Part shown: positions 1 through 10,190 of the stretch, piece after piece
How positions within the stretch are numbered: the first letter of the stretch is position 1
Layout: every line of letters starts with the position of its first letter
Assembly (NCBI RefSeq): GCF_029227915.1
Contig: NC_079884.1
Span: 17,176,001-17,240,000 of the forward strand
Source: Hydractinia symbiolongicarpus
Taxonomy: Eukaryota; Cnidaria; Hydrozoa; Anthoathecata; Hydractiniidae
DNA: 64,000 nt
Reading direction: 5' to 3'
The notes under the pieces: model-generated
The model's database searches: none
Told to the model about the DNA's origin: nothing
The model's input: the letters and a program-made list of their open reading frames with translations, nothing else
Made by a program: the position numbers and the translations under genes

Positions 1-182
1 AGTCCATTGAGAGTGGAAGGACTAGGCCAATGGTAACCTCCGCAGACACATGAAACCACGTGATTTACGTGTAAGGCTTTTATTACGCAGTTAAAGGCCA
101 TGTTACAGACTTTATAGACCTGTACGATTATTTCACGAAGTTATAAGGCCCTGTAGCATTGCAAAACGACTTGGGACGTCGT
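1..182. repeat. Type A monomer (representative)
   Basis: Type A is recognised by the right half reading gtacgattatttcacgaag, followed by ccctgtagcattgc here and ccatgtagcattgc in most copies. Its left half usually carries cctccgcagacacgtgaaac. Further copies start at 911 and near 1,640. It is one of the commonest types and often sits after type I. Confidence 0.8.
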
Positions 183-228
183 AGTCCATTGAGAGTGGAA
201 GGACTAGACCAATGGTAACCTCCGCAGA

Positions 229-253
229 CACGTGAAACCACGTGATTTACGTG
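229..253. other. Helically phased triple ACGTG element (representative)
   Basis: Three ACGTG pentamers start at 230, 240 and 249, spaced 10 and 9 bases, about one DNA turn apart. Versions of the element lie at the same place in nearly every monomer. In type B and H monomers the third box is ACGTC, in E the second is ACGTA, in C, D and F the first box is lost (acaggtgg), and in I the third is acatg. The first two boxes here are full CACGTG palindromes, the core recognised by bHLH and some bZIP proteins. Protein binding is inference. Confidence 0.6.
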
Positions 254-364
254 TAAGGCCTTTATTAGGCAGTTAATAGCCATGTTACAGTCTTTATAGC
301 CCTGAACATGTAGTTGACGGTGTTATAACGCCATGGTGTAATGGCAAACGAATTGGGACGTCAT

Positions 365-546
365 CGTTGAGTAAGAGTGGAAGGACTAGACCAATGCTAA
401 CCTCCCCAGACACGTGAAGCCCCGTTATTTACGTCTAAGGCTCTTATTGCGCGGTTAAAAACCATATTACAGCCTTTATAGACCTGTACGAGTATTTCAC
501 GAAGTTATAAGGCCATGGAGCAATGGAAAACGACTTGGGACGTCGT
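365..546. repeat. Type J monomer (representative)
   Basis: Type J is marked by the left half gtgaagccccgttatttacg (or gaagccctgttattt in the 4-9 and 18-21 kb copies), cttattgcgcggttaaaaac in many copies, and the right half ggagcaatggaaaacgactt. It usually precedes type H. Copies occur near 4.2, 5.9, 8.4, 13.85, 18.4, 20.05, 25.85, 28.4, 35.65, 38.55, 45.25, 51.5, 58.95, 59.35 and 62.6 kb. Confidence 0.75.
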
Positions 547-728
547 AGTCCATTGAGAGTGGAAAGACTAGACCAATGGCAACTTCCGCAGACACGTGAA
601 ACAACGTGATTTACGTCTAAGGCTCTTATTACGCGGTTAAAAGGCATGTTACAGTCTTTATGAACCTCTACGAGTACTTGACGGTGTTTTAAGGCAATGG
701 AGCATTGCAAAACGACTTGGGACGTCGT
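547..728. repeat. Type H monomer (representative)
   Basis: Type H carries cttccgcagacacgtgaaac followed by aacgtgattt, then cctctacgagtacttgacgg and ttttaaggcaatggagcatt. It is the usual left neighbour of the divergent type I, so H-I behaves as a linked dimer in most of its occurrences. Confidence 0.8.
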
Positions 729-910
729 AGCCCATTGAGAGTGGAAGGACTACACCAATGGTAAAATCCGCAGACACGTGCAGTCACGTGAATTACATGT
801 AAGGCCATTATTAGGCAGCGAAAGGTCATAAAACATCCTTTAGAGACGGGTACATGTAGTTGGCGGTTATATTACGCCATGGTGCAATGGAAAACGAATT
901 GGGACGTCAT
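729..910. repeat. Type I monomer (most divergent type; representative)
   Basis: Type I differs from the others over most of its middle. Diagnostic pieces are cacgtgcagtcacgtgaatt, cattattaggcagcgaaagg, cataaaacatcctttagaga and cgggtacatgtagttggcgg. I located 39 copies, listed by the first base of the cagtcacgtg motif (within a base or so): 781, 1509, 4600, 6241, 8610, 9158, 10435, 11864, 15684, 18775, 20415, 21509, 22954, 24769, 25309, 27848, 28757, 30577, 31305, 32579, 33307, 34745, 36567, 37658, 38198, 38925, 43263, 45626, 47525, 48797, 50069, 51888, 52797, 54799, 56254, 57526, 60800, 61890 and 62809. The copy at 34745 reads cagg and the one at 43263 reads cagtcgcg. Confidence 0.88.
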
Positions 911-1820
911 AGTCGAGTGAGAGTTGAAGGACTAGACCAATGGTAACCTCCGCAGACACGTGAAACCACGTGATTAACGTGTAAGGCCTTTATTGCGCAG
1001 TTAAAGGCCATGTTACAGTCTTTATAGATCTGTACGATTATTTCACGACGTTATAAGGCCATGTAGCATTGCAAAACGACTTGGGACGTCGTAGTCCATT
1101 GAGAGTGGAAGGACTAGGCCAATGGTAATCTCCGCAGACACATGAAACCACGTGATTTACGTGTAAGGCCTTTATTACGCGGTTAAAAGACATATTACAG
1201 CCTTCATAGACCTGTACGAGTATTTCACGAAGTTATAAGGCCAAGGAGCAATGAAAAACGACTTGGGACGTCGTAGTCCATTGAGAGTGGAAGGACTAGA
1301 CCAATGGTAACTTCCGCAGACACGTGAAACAACGTGATTTACGTCTAAGGCTCTTATTACGCGGTTAAAAGCCATGTTACAGTCTTTATGAACCTCTACG
1401 AGTACTTGACGGTGTTTTAAGGCAATGGAGCATTGCAAAACGACTTGGGACGTCGTAGCACATTGAGAGTGGAAGGACTACACCAATGTTAAAATCCGCA
1501 GACACGTGCAGTCACGTGAATTACATGTAAGGCCATTATTAGGCAGCGAAAGGTCATAAAACATCCTTTAGAGACGGGTACATGTAGTTGGCGGTTATAT
1601 TACGCCATGGTGCAATGGAAAACGAATTGGGACGTCATAGTCGAGTGAGAGTTGAAGGACTTGACCAATGGTAACCTCCGCAGACACGTGAAACCTCGTG
1701 ATTTTCGTCTAAGGCCTTTATTACGCAGTTAATGGCCATGTTACAGTCTTTATAAACCTGTACGATTATTTCACGAAGTTATAAGGCCATGTAGCATTGC
1801 AAAACGACTTGGGACGTCGT

Positions 1821-2002
1821 AGTCCATTGAGAGTGGAAGGACTAGACCAATGGTAACCTCCGCAGACACGTGAATCCACGTGATTTACGTCTAAGGCTCT
1901 TATTACGCGGTTAAAAGCCATGTTACAGTCTTTATGAACCTGTACGAGTATTTGACGGTGTTATAAGGCCATGGAGCATTGGAAAACGACCTGAGACGTA
2001 GG
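1821..2002. repeat. Type B monomer (representative)
   Basis: Type B carries gtgaatccacgtgatttacg, then tttatgaacctgtacgagta, ttgacggtgttataaggcc and acgacctgagacgt. A subtype reads gcattgtaaaaaacgacc, two bases longer, making a 184-bp monomer. That subtype occurs near 3.61, 4.89, 6.53, 7.81, 8.90, 9.45, 14.52, 17.79, 19.07, 29.41, 35.03, 42.09, 46.46, 53.63, 59.63 and 63.45 kb. Confidence 0.78.
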
Positions 2003-2037
2003 AGTCCATTGAGAGTGGAAGGTCTAGACCAATGGTA

Positions 2038-2053
2038 ACCTGTGGAGACAGGT
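2038..2053. other. Perfect hairpin ACCTGT-GGAG-ACAGGT (representative)
   Basis: A 6-base perfect inverted repeat with a 4-base GGAG loop lies just left of the ACGTG element in monomers with the cctgtgg left half. It replaces the cctccgcagacacg sequence of other types. The taaaatgtgg left half keeps only part of it, and the 44.2, 48.4, 49.7, 57.15 and 61.5 kb copies also have a one-base loss (gacagtgg). Confidence 0.6.
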
Positions 2054-2547
2054 GGAACCACGTGATTTACGTCTAAGGCCTTTATTACGCAGTTAATGGC
2101 CATGTTACAGTCTTTATAAACCTGTACGATTATTTCACGAAGTTATAAGGCCATGTAGCAATGCAAAACGACTTGGGACGTCGTAGTCCATTGAGAGTGG
2201 AAGGACTAGACCAATGGTAACCTCCGAAGACACGTGAATCCACGTGATTTACGTCTAAGGCTCTTATTACGCGGTTAAAAGCCATGTTACAGTCTTTATG
2301 AACCTGTACGAGTATTTGACGGTGTTATAAGGCCATGGAGCATTGGAAAACGACCTGAGACGTAGGATTCCATTGAGAGTGGAAGGTCTAGACCAATGGT
2401 AACCTGTGGAGAGAGGTGGAACCACGTGATTTACGTGTAAGGCGTTTATTAGGCAGTTAATAGCCATGTTACAGTCTTTATAGCCCTGAATATGTAGTTG
2501 ACGGTGTTATAACGCCATGGTGTAATGGCAAACGAATTAGGCGGTAT

Positions 2548-2729
2548 AGTCGAGTAAGAGTGGAAGGACTAGACCAATGGTTACCTCCGCAGACACGTGG
2601 AACCACGTAATTTACGTGTAAGGCCTTTACTACGCGGTTAAAAGACATATTACAGCCTTTATAGACCTGTACGAGTATTTCACGAAGTTATAAGGCCATG
2701 GAGCAATGGAAAACGACTTGAGACCTCGT
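2548..2729. repeat. Type E monomer (representative)
   Basis: Type E has acgtggaaccacgt immediately followed by aatttacgtg, then cggttaaaagacatattaca, gcctttatagacctg, and ends acgacttgagacctcgt. It carries the most perfect short dyads of all types. It is usually followed by type F, whose start reads agtccattgagggttaaagg. Confidence 0.8.
2594..2618. other. Overlapping perfect dyads in type E monomers (representative)
   Basis: ACGTGGAACCACGT (2595-2608) is a perfect inverted repeat with 6-base arms around AA. CACGTAATTTACGTG (2604-2618) is a perfect inverted repeat with 7-base arms around one T. They overlap by five bases. The same pair recurs in most type E copies; some carry catgtaattt, which breaks one arm. 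Short dyads are reported to be enriched in centromeric satellites that lack CENP-B boxes. Confidence 0.65.
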
Positions 2730-2910
2730 AGTCCATTGAGGGTTAAAGGACTAGACCAATGGTAAAATGTGGAGACAGGTGGAACCACGTGATTTATGTG
2801 TAAGGCTTTATTACGCGGGTAAAAGCCATGTTACAGTCTTTAGAGACCTGTACGATTATTTCACGAAGTTATAAGGGCATGGAGCATTGCAAAACGACTT
2901 AGGACGTCAT
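2730..2910. repeat. Type F monomer (representative, 181 bp)
   Basis: Type F opens with ccattgagggttaaagg, then taaaatgtggagacaggtgg, gatttatgtgtaaggc and acgcgggtaaaagcc, and ends aacgacttaggacgtcat. This copy is one base short (aaggctttatt instead of aaggcctttatt). A variant with aggtttaaagg and gaccaatggaaaaatgtgg occurs near 4.01, 8.20, 18.19 and 35.43 kb. Confidence 0.78.
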
Positions 2911-3092
2911 CGTTGAGTAAGAGTGGAAGGACTAGACCAATGGTAACCTCCGCAGACACGTGAAACCACGTGATTTACGTCTAAGGCTCTTATTACGCGG
3001 TTAAAGGCCATGTTACAGCCTTTATAAACCTCTACGAGTACTTGACGGTGTTATAAGGCCATGGAGCATTGGAAAACGACCTGAGACGTCGG
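2911..3092. repeat. Type G monomer (representative)
   Basis: Type G opens with cgttgagtaagagtggaagg. It carries cggttaaaggccatgttaca, then gcctttataaacctctacga here (gcctttatgaacc elsewhere), and ends cgacctgagacgtcgg. It sits between types F and C in the recurring F-G-C-D-E run. Confidence 0.75.
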
Positions 3093-3274
3093 AGTCCATT
3101 GAGAGTGGAAGGTCTAGACCAATGGTAACCTGTGGAGACAGGTGGAACCACGTGATTTACGTGTAAGGCCGTTATTACGCAGTTAAAAGCCATGTTACAG
3201 TCTTTATAGACCCGTACGAGTTTTTGAGAGTGTTATAAGGGCATGGAGCAATGGAAAACAACCTGAGTCATCAT
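3093..3274. repeat. Type C monomer (representative)
   Basis: Type C has acctgtggagacaggtgg, ggccgttattacgcag, cgtacgagtttttgagagtg, aagggcatggagca and acaacctgagtcatcatag. The next monomer then opens tttgagagtggacggac. Close variants read tttttgacagtg (22.3, 24.3 and 27.2 kb) or tttttgccagtg (15, 30, 32, 40, 42, 54, 60 and 64 kb). Confidence 0.78.
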
Positions 3275-3455
3275 AGTTCTTTGAGAGTGGACGGACTAGA
3301 CCAATGGTAACATGTGGAGACAGGTGGAACAACGTGATTTACGTGTAAGGCCTTTATTAGGCAGTTAATAGCCATGTTACAGTCTTTATAGCCCTGAACA
3401 TGTAGTTGAAGGTGTTATAACGCCATGGTGTAATGGCAAACGAATTAGGCGGTAT
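3275..3455. repeat. Type D monomer (representative, 181 bp)
   Basis: Type D carries ttattaggcagttaatagcc, tatagccctgaacatgtagt, gccatggtgtaatggcaaac and gaattaggcggtat. The next monomer then opens agtcgaataagagtgaaagg. It is one base shorter than standard because aattaggcggtat replaces aattgggacgtcat. Confidence 0.8.
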
Positions 3456-4199
3456 AGTCGAATAAGAGTGAAAGGGCTAGACCAATGGTAACCTTCGCAG
3501 TCACGTGGAACCATGTAATTTACGTGTAAGGCCTTTATTACGCGGTTAAAAGACATATTCAGCCTTTATAGACCTGTACGAGTATTTCACGAAGTTATAA
3601 GGCCATGGAGCATTGTAAAAAACGACCTGAGACGTCGGAGTCCATTGAGAGTGGAAGGACTAGACCAATGGTAACCTGTGGAGACAGGTGAAACTTGTGA
3701 TTTACGTGTAAGGCCTTTATTACGCAGTTAAAGGCCATGTTACAGTCTTTATAGACCTGTACGATTATTTCACGAAGTTATAAGACCATGTAGCATTGCA
3801 AAACGACTTGGGACGTCATCGTTGAGTAAGAGTGGAAGGACTAGACCAATGGTAACCTCCGCAGACACGTGGAACCACGTAATTTACGTGTAAGGCCTTT
3901 ATTACGCGGTTAAAAGACATATTACAGACTTTATAGACCTGTACGAGTATTTCACGAAGTTATAAGGCCATGGAGCAATGGAAAACGACTTGAGACCTCG
4001 TAGTCCATTGAGGTTTAAAGGACTAGACCAATGGAAAAATGTGGAGACAGGTGGAACCACGCGATTTATGTGTAAGGCATTTATTACGCGGTTAAAAGCC
4101 ATATTACAGCTTTTATAAACCTGTACGAGTATTTCACGAAGTTATAAGGTCATGGCGCAATGGAAAACGAATTGGGACGTCATCGTTGAGTAAGAGTGG

Positions 4200-5840
4200 A
4201 AGGACTAGACCGATGCTAACCTCCGCAGACACGTGAAGCCCTGTTATTTACGTCTAAAGCTCTTATTACGCGGTTAAAAACCATATTACAGCCTTTATAG
4301 ACCTGTACGAGTATTTTACAAAGTTATAAGGCCATGGAGCAATGGAAAACGACTTGGGACGTCGTAGTCCATTGAGATTGGAAGGACTAGACCAATGGTA
4401 ACTTCTGCAGACACGTGAAACAACGTGATTTACGTCTAAGGCTCTTATTACGCGGTTAAAAGCCATGTTACAGTCTTTATGAACCTCTACGAGTACTTGA
4501 CGGTGTTTTAAGGCAATGGAGCATTGCAAAACGACTTGGGACGTCGTAGCCCATTGAGAGTGGAAGGACTACACCAATGGTAAAATCCGCAGACACGTGC
4601 AGTCACGTGAATTACATGTAAGGCCATTATTAGGTAGTGGAAAGGTCATAAAACATCCTTTAGAGACGGGTACATGTAGTTGGCGGTTTTATTACGCCAT
4701 GGTGCAATGGAAAACGAATTGGGACGTCATAGTCGAGTAAGAGTGGAAGGACTAGACCAATGGTTACCTCCGCAGACACGTGAAACCACGTGATTTACGT
4801 CTAAAGCTCTAATTACGCGGTTAAAAGCCATGTTACAGTTTTTATGAACCTGTACGAGTATTTGACGGTGTTATAAGGCCATGGAGCATTGTAAAAAACG
4901 ACCTGAGACGTCGGAGTCCATTGAGAGTGGAAGGACTAGACCAATGGTAACCTGTGGAGACAGGTGAAACCACGTGATTTGCGTGTAAGGCCTTTATTAC
5001 GCAGTTAAAGGCCATGTTACAGTCTTTATAGACCTGTACGTCTATTTCACGAAGTCATAAGGCCATGTAGCATTGCAAAACGACTTGGGACGTCATCGTT
5101 GAGTAAGAATGGAAGGACTAGACCAATGGTAACCTCCGCAGACACGTGGAACCACGTAATTTACGTGTGAGGCCTTTATTACGCGGTTAAAAGACATATT
5201 ACAGCCTTTATAGACCTGCACGAGTATTTCACGAAGTTATAAGGCCATGGAGCAATGGAAAACGACTTGAGTCCTCGTAGTCCATTGAGGGTTAAAGGAC
5301 TAGACCAATGGTAAAATGTGGAGACAGGTGGAACCACGTGATTTATGTGTAAGGCCTTTATTACGCGGGTAAAAGCCATGTTACAGTCTTTATAGACCTG
5401 TACGATTATTTCACGATGTTATAAGGGCATGGAGCATTGCAAAACGACTTAGGACATCATCGTTGAGTAAGAGTGGAAGGACTAGACCAATGGTAACCTC
5501 CGCAGACACGTGAAACCACGTGATTTACGTCTAAGGCTCTTATTACGCGGTTAAAGGCCATGTTACAGCCTTTATGAACCTCTACGAGTACTTGACGGTG
5601 TTATAAGGCCATGGAGCATTGGAAAACGACCTGAGACATCGGAGTCCATTGAGAGTGGAAGGACTAGACCAATGGTAACCTGTGGAGACAGGTGAAACCA
5701 CGTGATTTACGTGTAAGGCCTTTATTACGCAGTTAAAGGCCATGTTACAGTCTTTATAGACCTGTACGATTATTTCACGAAGTTATAAGACCATGTAGCA
5801 TTGCAAAACGACTTGGGACGTCATCGTTGAGTAAGAGTGG
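4200..5840. repeat. Higher-order block Y, 1,641-bp nine-monomer unit, copy 1
   Basis: Y contains J, H, the I subtype with ggtagtggaaagg, B (184 bp), A, E, F, G and A. It is followed directly by a second copy at offset 1,641. The I subtype with an extra base (ggtagtgg instead of ggcagcg) is confined to Y-type blocks (4.60, 6.24, 9.16, 18.78 and 20.42 kb). Confidence 0.8.
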
Positions 5841-7075
5841 AAGGACTAGACCAATGGTAACCTCCGCAGACACGTGAAGCCCTGTTATTTACGTCTAAAG
5901 CTCTTATTACGCGGTTAAAAACCATATTACAGCCTTTATAGACCTGTACGAGTATTTCACAAAGTTATAAGGCCTTGGAGCAATGGAAAACGTCTTGGGA
6001 CGTCGTAGTCCATTGAGATTGGAAGGACTAGACCAATGGTAACTTCTGCAGACACGTGAAACAACGTGATTTACGTCTAAGGCTCTTATTACGCGGTTAA
6101 AAGCCATGTTACAGTCTTTATGAACCTCTACGAGTACTTGACGGTGTTTTAAGGCAATGGAGCATTGCAAAACGACTTGGGACGTCGTAGCCCATTGAGA
6201 GTGGAAGGACTACACCAATGGTAAAATCCGCAGACACGTGCAGTCACGTGAATTACATGTAAGGCCATTATTAGGTAGTGGAAAGGTCATAAAACATCCT
6301 TTAGAGACGGGTACATGTAGTTGGCGGTTTTATTACGCCATGGTGCAATGGAAAACGAATTGGGACGTCATAGTCGAGTAAGAGTGGAAGGACTAGACCA
6401 ATGGTTACCTCCGCAGACACGTGAAACCACGTGATTTACGTCTAAAGCTCTAATTACGCGGTTAAAAGCCATGTTACAGTCTTTATGAACCTGTACGAGT
6501 ATTTGACGGTGTTATAAGGCCATGGAGCATTGTAAAAAACGACCTAAAACGTCGGAGTCCATTGAGAGTGGAAGGACTAGACCAATGGTAACCTGTGGAG
6601 ACAGGTGAAACCACGTGATTTGCGTGTAAGGCCTTTTTTACGCAGTTAAAGGCCATGTTACAGTCTTTATAGACCTGTACGTCTATTTCACGAAGTCATA
6701 AGGCCATGTAGCATTGCAAAACGACTTGGGACGTCATCGTTGAGTAAGAGTGGAAGGACTAGACCAATGGTAACCTCCGCAGACACGTGGAACCACGTAA
6801 TTTACGTGTGAGGCCTTTATTACGCGGTTAAAAGACATATTACAGCCTTTATAGACCTGTACGAGTATTTCACGAAGTTATAAGGCCATGGAGCAATGGA
6901 AAACGACTTGAGTCCTCGTAGTCCATTGAGGGTTAAAGGACTAGACCAATGGTAAAATGTGGAGACAGGTGGAACCACGTGATTTATGTGTAAGGCCTTT
7001 ATTACGCGGGTAAAAGCCATGTTACAGTCTTTATAGACCTGTACGATTATTTCACGATGTTATAAGGGCATGGAG
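5841..7075. repeat. Higher-order block Y, copy 2 (partial)
   Basis: This is a tandem copy of 4,200-5,840. It shares the cgtctatttcacgaagtcat variant (about 5,039 and 6,680). The unit is cut short where block X copy 2 begins, near 7.1-7.3 kb. Confidence 0.78.
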
Positions 7076-8570
7076 CATTGCAAAACGACTTAGGACGTCA
7101 TCGTTGAGTAAGAGTGGAAGGACTAGACCAATAGTAACCTCCGCAGACACGTGAAACCACGTGATTTACGTCTAAGGCTCTTATTACGCGGTTAAAGGCC
7201 ATGTTACAGCCTTTATGAACCTCTACGAGTACTTGAAGGTGTTATAAGGCCATGGAGCATTGGAAAACGACCTGAGACGTCGGAGTCCATTGAGAGTGGA
7301 AGGTCTAGACCAATGGTAACCTGTGGAGACAGGTGGAACCACGTGATTTACGTGTAAGGCCGCTATTACGCAGTTAAAAGCCATGTTACAGTCTTTATAG
7401 ACCCGTACGAGTTTTTGAGAGTGTTATAAGGGCATGGAGCAATGGAAAACAACCTGAGTCATCATAGTTCTTTGAGAGTGGACGGACTAGACCAATGGTA
7501 ACATGTGGAGACAGGTGGAACAACGTGATTTACGTGTAAGGCCTTTATTAGGCAGTTAATAGCCATGTTACAGTCTTTATAGCCCTGAACATGTAGTTGA
7601 CGGTGTTATAACGCCATGGTGTAATGGCAAACGAATTAGGCGGTATAGTCGAATAAGAGTGAAAGGGCTAGACCAATGGTAACCTCCGCAGTCACGTGGA
7701 ACCATGTAATTTACGTGTAAGGCCTTTATTACGCGGTTAAAAGACATATTCAGCCTTTATAGACCTGTACGAGTATTTCACGAAGTTATAAGGCCATGGA
7801 GCATTGTAAAGAACGACCTGAGACGTCGGAGTCCATTGAGAGTGGAAGGACTAGACCAATGGTAACCTGTGGAGACAGGTGAAACCACGTGATTTACGTG
7901 TAAGGCCTTTATTACGCAGTTAAAGGCCATGTTACAGTCTTTATAGACCTGTACGATTATTTCACGAAGTTATAAGACCATGTAGCATTGCAAAACGACT
8001 TGGGACGTCATCGTTGAGTAAGAGTGGAAGGACTAGACCAATGGTAACCTCCGCAGACACGTGGAACCACGTAATTTACGTGTAAGGCCTTTATTACGCG
8101 GTTAAAAGACATATTACAGCCTTAATAGACCTGTACGAGTATTTCACGAAGTTATAAGGCCATGGAGCAATGGAAAACGACTTGAGACCTCGTAGTCCAT
8201 TGAGGTTTAAAGGACTAGACCAATGGAAAAATGTGGAGACAGGTGGAACCACGCGATTTATGTGTAAGGCATTTATTACGCGGTTAAAAGCCATATTACA
8301 GCTTTTATAAACCTGTACGAGTATTTCACGAAGTTATAAGGTCATGGCGCAATGGAAAACGAATTGGGACGTCATCGTTGAGTAAGAGTGGAAGGACTAG
8401 ACCAATGCTAACCTCCGCAGACACGTGAAGCCCTGTTATTTACGTCTAAAGCTCTTATTACGCGGTTAAAAACCATATTACAGCCTTTATAGACCTGTAC
8501 GAGTATTTCACAAAGTTATAAGGCCATGGAGCAATGGAAAACGACTTGGGACGTCGTAGTCCATTGAGAT
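7075..8570. repeat. Higher-order block X, copy 2
   Basis: It matches 2,880-4,380 at offset about 4,192, including the type D-E junction and the F variant. At about 8,590 it switches straight from J to type I, skipping H. This is the clearest exception to the H-I pairing. Confidence 0.75.
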
Positions 8571-8949
8571 TGGAAGGACTAGACCAATGGTAAAATCCGC
8601 AGACACGTGCAGTCACGTGAATTACATGTAAGGCCATTATTAGGCAGCGAAAGGTCATAAAACATCCTTTAGAGACGGGTACATGTAGTTGGCGGTTATA
8701 TAACGCCATGGTACAATGGAAAACGAATTGGGACGTCATAGTCGAGTAAGAGTGGAAGGACTAGACCAATGGTTACCTCCGCAGACACGTGAAACCACGT
8801 GATTTACGTCTAAAGCTCTAATTACGCGGTTAAAAGCCATGTTACAGTCTTTATGAACCTGTACGAGTATTTGACGGTGTTATAAGGCCATGGAGTATTG
8901 TAAAAAACGACCTGAGACGTCGGAGTCCATTGAGAGTGGAAGGACTAGA

Positions 8950-10190
8950 CCAATGGTAACTTCTGCAGACACGTGAAACAACGTGATTTACGTCTAAGGC
9001 TCTTATTACGCGGTTAAAAGCCATGTTACAGTCTTTATGAACCTCTACGAGTACTTGACGGTGTTTTAAGGCAATGGAGCATTGCAAAACGACTTGGGAC
9101 GTCGTAGCCCATTGAGAGTGGAAGGACTACACCAATGGTAAAATCCGCAGACACGTGCAGTCACGTGAATTACATGTAAGGCCATTATTAGGTAGTGGAA
9201 AGGTCATAAAACATCCTTTAGAGACGGGTACATGTAGTTGGCGGTTTTATTACGCCATGGTGCAATGAAAAACGAATTGGGACGTCATAGTCGAGTAAGA
9301 GTGGAAGGACTAGACCAATGGTTACCTCCGCAGACACGTGAAACCACGTGATTTACGTCTAAAGCTCTAATTACGCGGTTAAAAGCCATGTTACAGTCTT
9401 TATGAACCTGTACGAGTATTTGACGGTGTTATAAGGCCATGGAGCATTGTAAAAAACGACCTGAAACGTCGGAGTCCATTGAGAGTGGAAGGACTAGACC
9501 AATGGTAACCTGTGGAGACAGGTGAAACCACGTGATTTGCGTGTAAGGCCTTTTTTACTTAGTTAAAGGCCATGTTACAGTCTTTATAGACCTGTACGTC
9601 TATTTCACGAAGTCATAAGGCCATGTAGCATTGCAAAACGACTTGGGACGTCATCGTTGAGTAAGAGTGGAAGGACTAGACCAATGGTAACCTCCGCAGA
9701 CACGTGGAACCACGTAATTTACGTGTGAGGCCTTTATTACGCGGTTAAAAGACATATTACAGCCTTTATAGACCTGTACGAGTATTTCACGAAGTTATAA
9801 GGCCATGGAGCAATGGAAAACGACTTGAGTCCTCGTAGTCCATTGAGGGTTAAAGGACTAGACCAATGGTAAAATGTGGAGACAGGTGGAACCACGTGAT
9901 TTATGTGTAAGGCCTTTATTACGCGGGTAAAAGCCATGTTACAGTCTTTATAGACCTGTACGATTATTTCACGATGTTATAAGGGCATGGAGCATTGCAA
10001 AACGACTTAGGACGTCATCGTTGAGTAAGAGTGGAAGGACTAGACCAATGGTAACCTCCGCAGACACGTGAAACCACGTGATTTACGTCTAAGGCTCTTA
10101 TTACGCGGTTAAAGGCCATGTTACAGCCTTTATGAACCTCTACGAGTACTTGACGGTGTTATAAGGCCATGGAGCATTGGAAAACGACCT
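8950..10190. repeat. Higher-order block Y, copy 3 (partial)
   Basis: It matches about 6,033-7,273 at offset 2,917 and includes the ggtagtgg type I subtype and the gtctatttcacg type A variant. Its right edge is a hybrid monomer near 10.2 kb reading actacaccattgg. Confidence 0.75.

Larger units (their letters stand above)
2880..4200. repeat. Higher-order block X, copy 1
   Basis: Monomers run in the order G, C, D, E, then B, A, E and F variants. The block recurs at about 7,075-8,570 (offset 4,192) and inside the 14.2-kb-spaced copy at about 17.05-18.4 kb. Confidence 0.75.
1160..6620. repeat. Long segmental duplication, copy 1 (offset about 14,175 bp)
   Basis: This stretch reappears at about 15,335-20,645 with the same order of monomer types and the same private variants. 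Examples are the rare cctcgtgattttcgtc (about 1,690 and 15,866) and the F variant aggtttaaagg. Comparing roughly 4 kb by eye I noticed about twenty single-base differences. That suggests near 99.5% identity; this is not an alignment result. Confidence 0.85.

Noticed and set aside
140-155. TATA-like gttataaggcc in most monomers as a promoter
   Set aside because: Short, part of the repeat, and not tied to any gene. Satellite transcription is possible but cannot be shown from sequence.
3500-3507. Budding-yeast-type point centromere
   Set aside because: A CDEI-like octamer is present, but there is no AT-rich CDEII and no CDEIII, and the context is a long repeat array.
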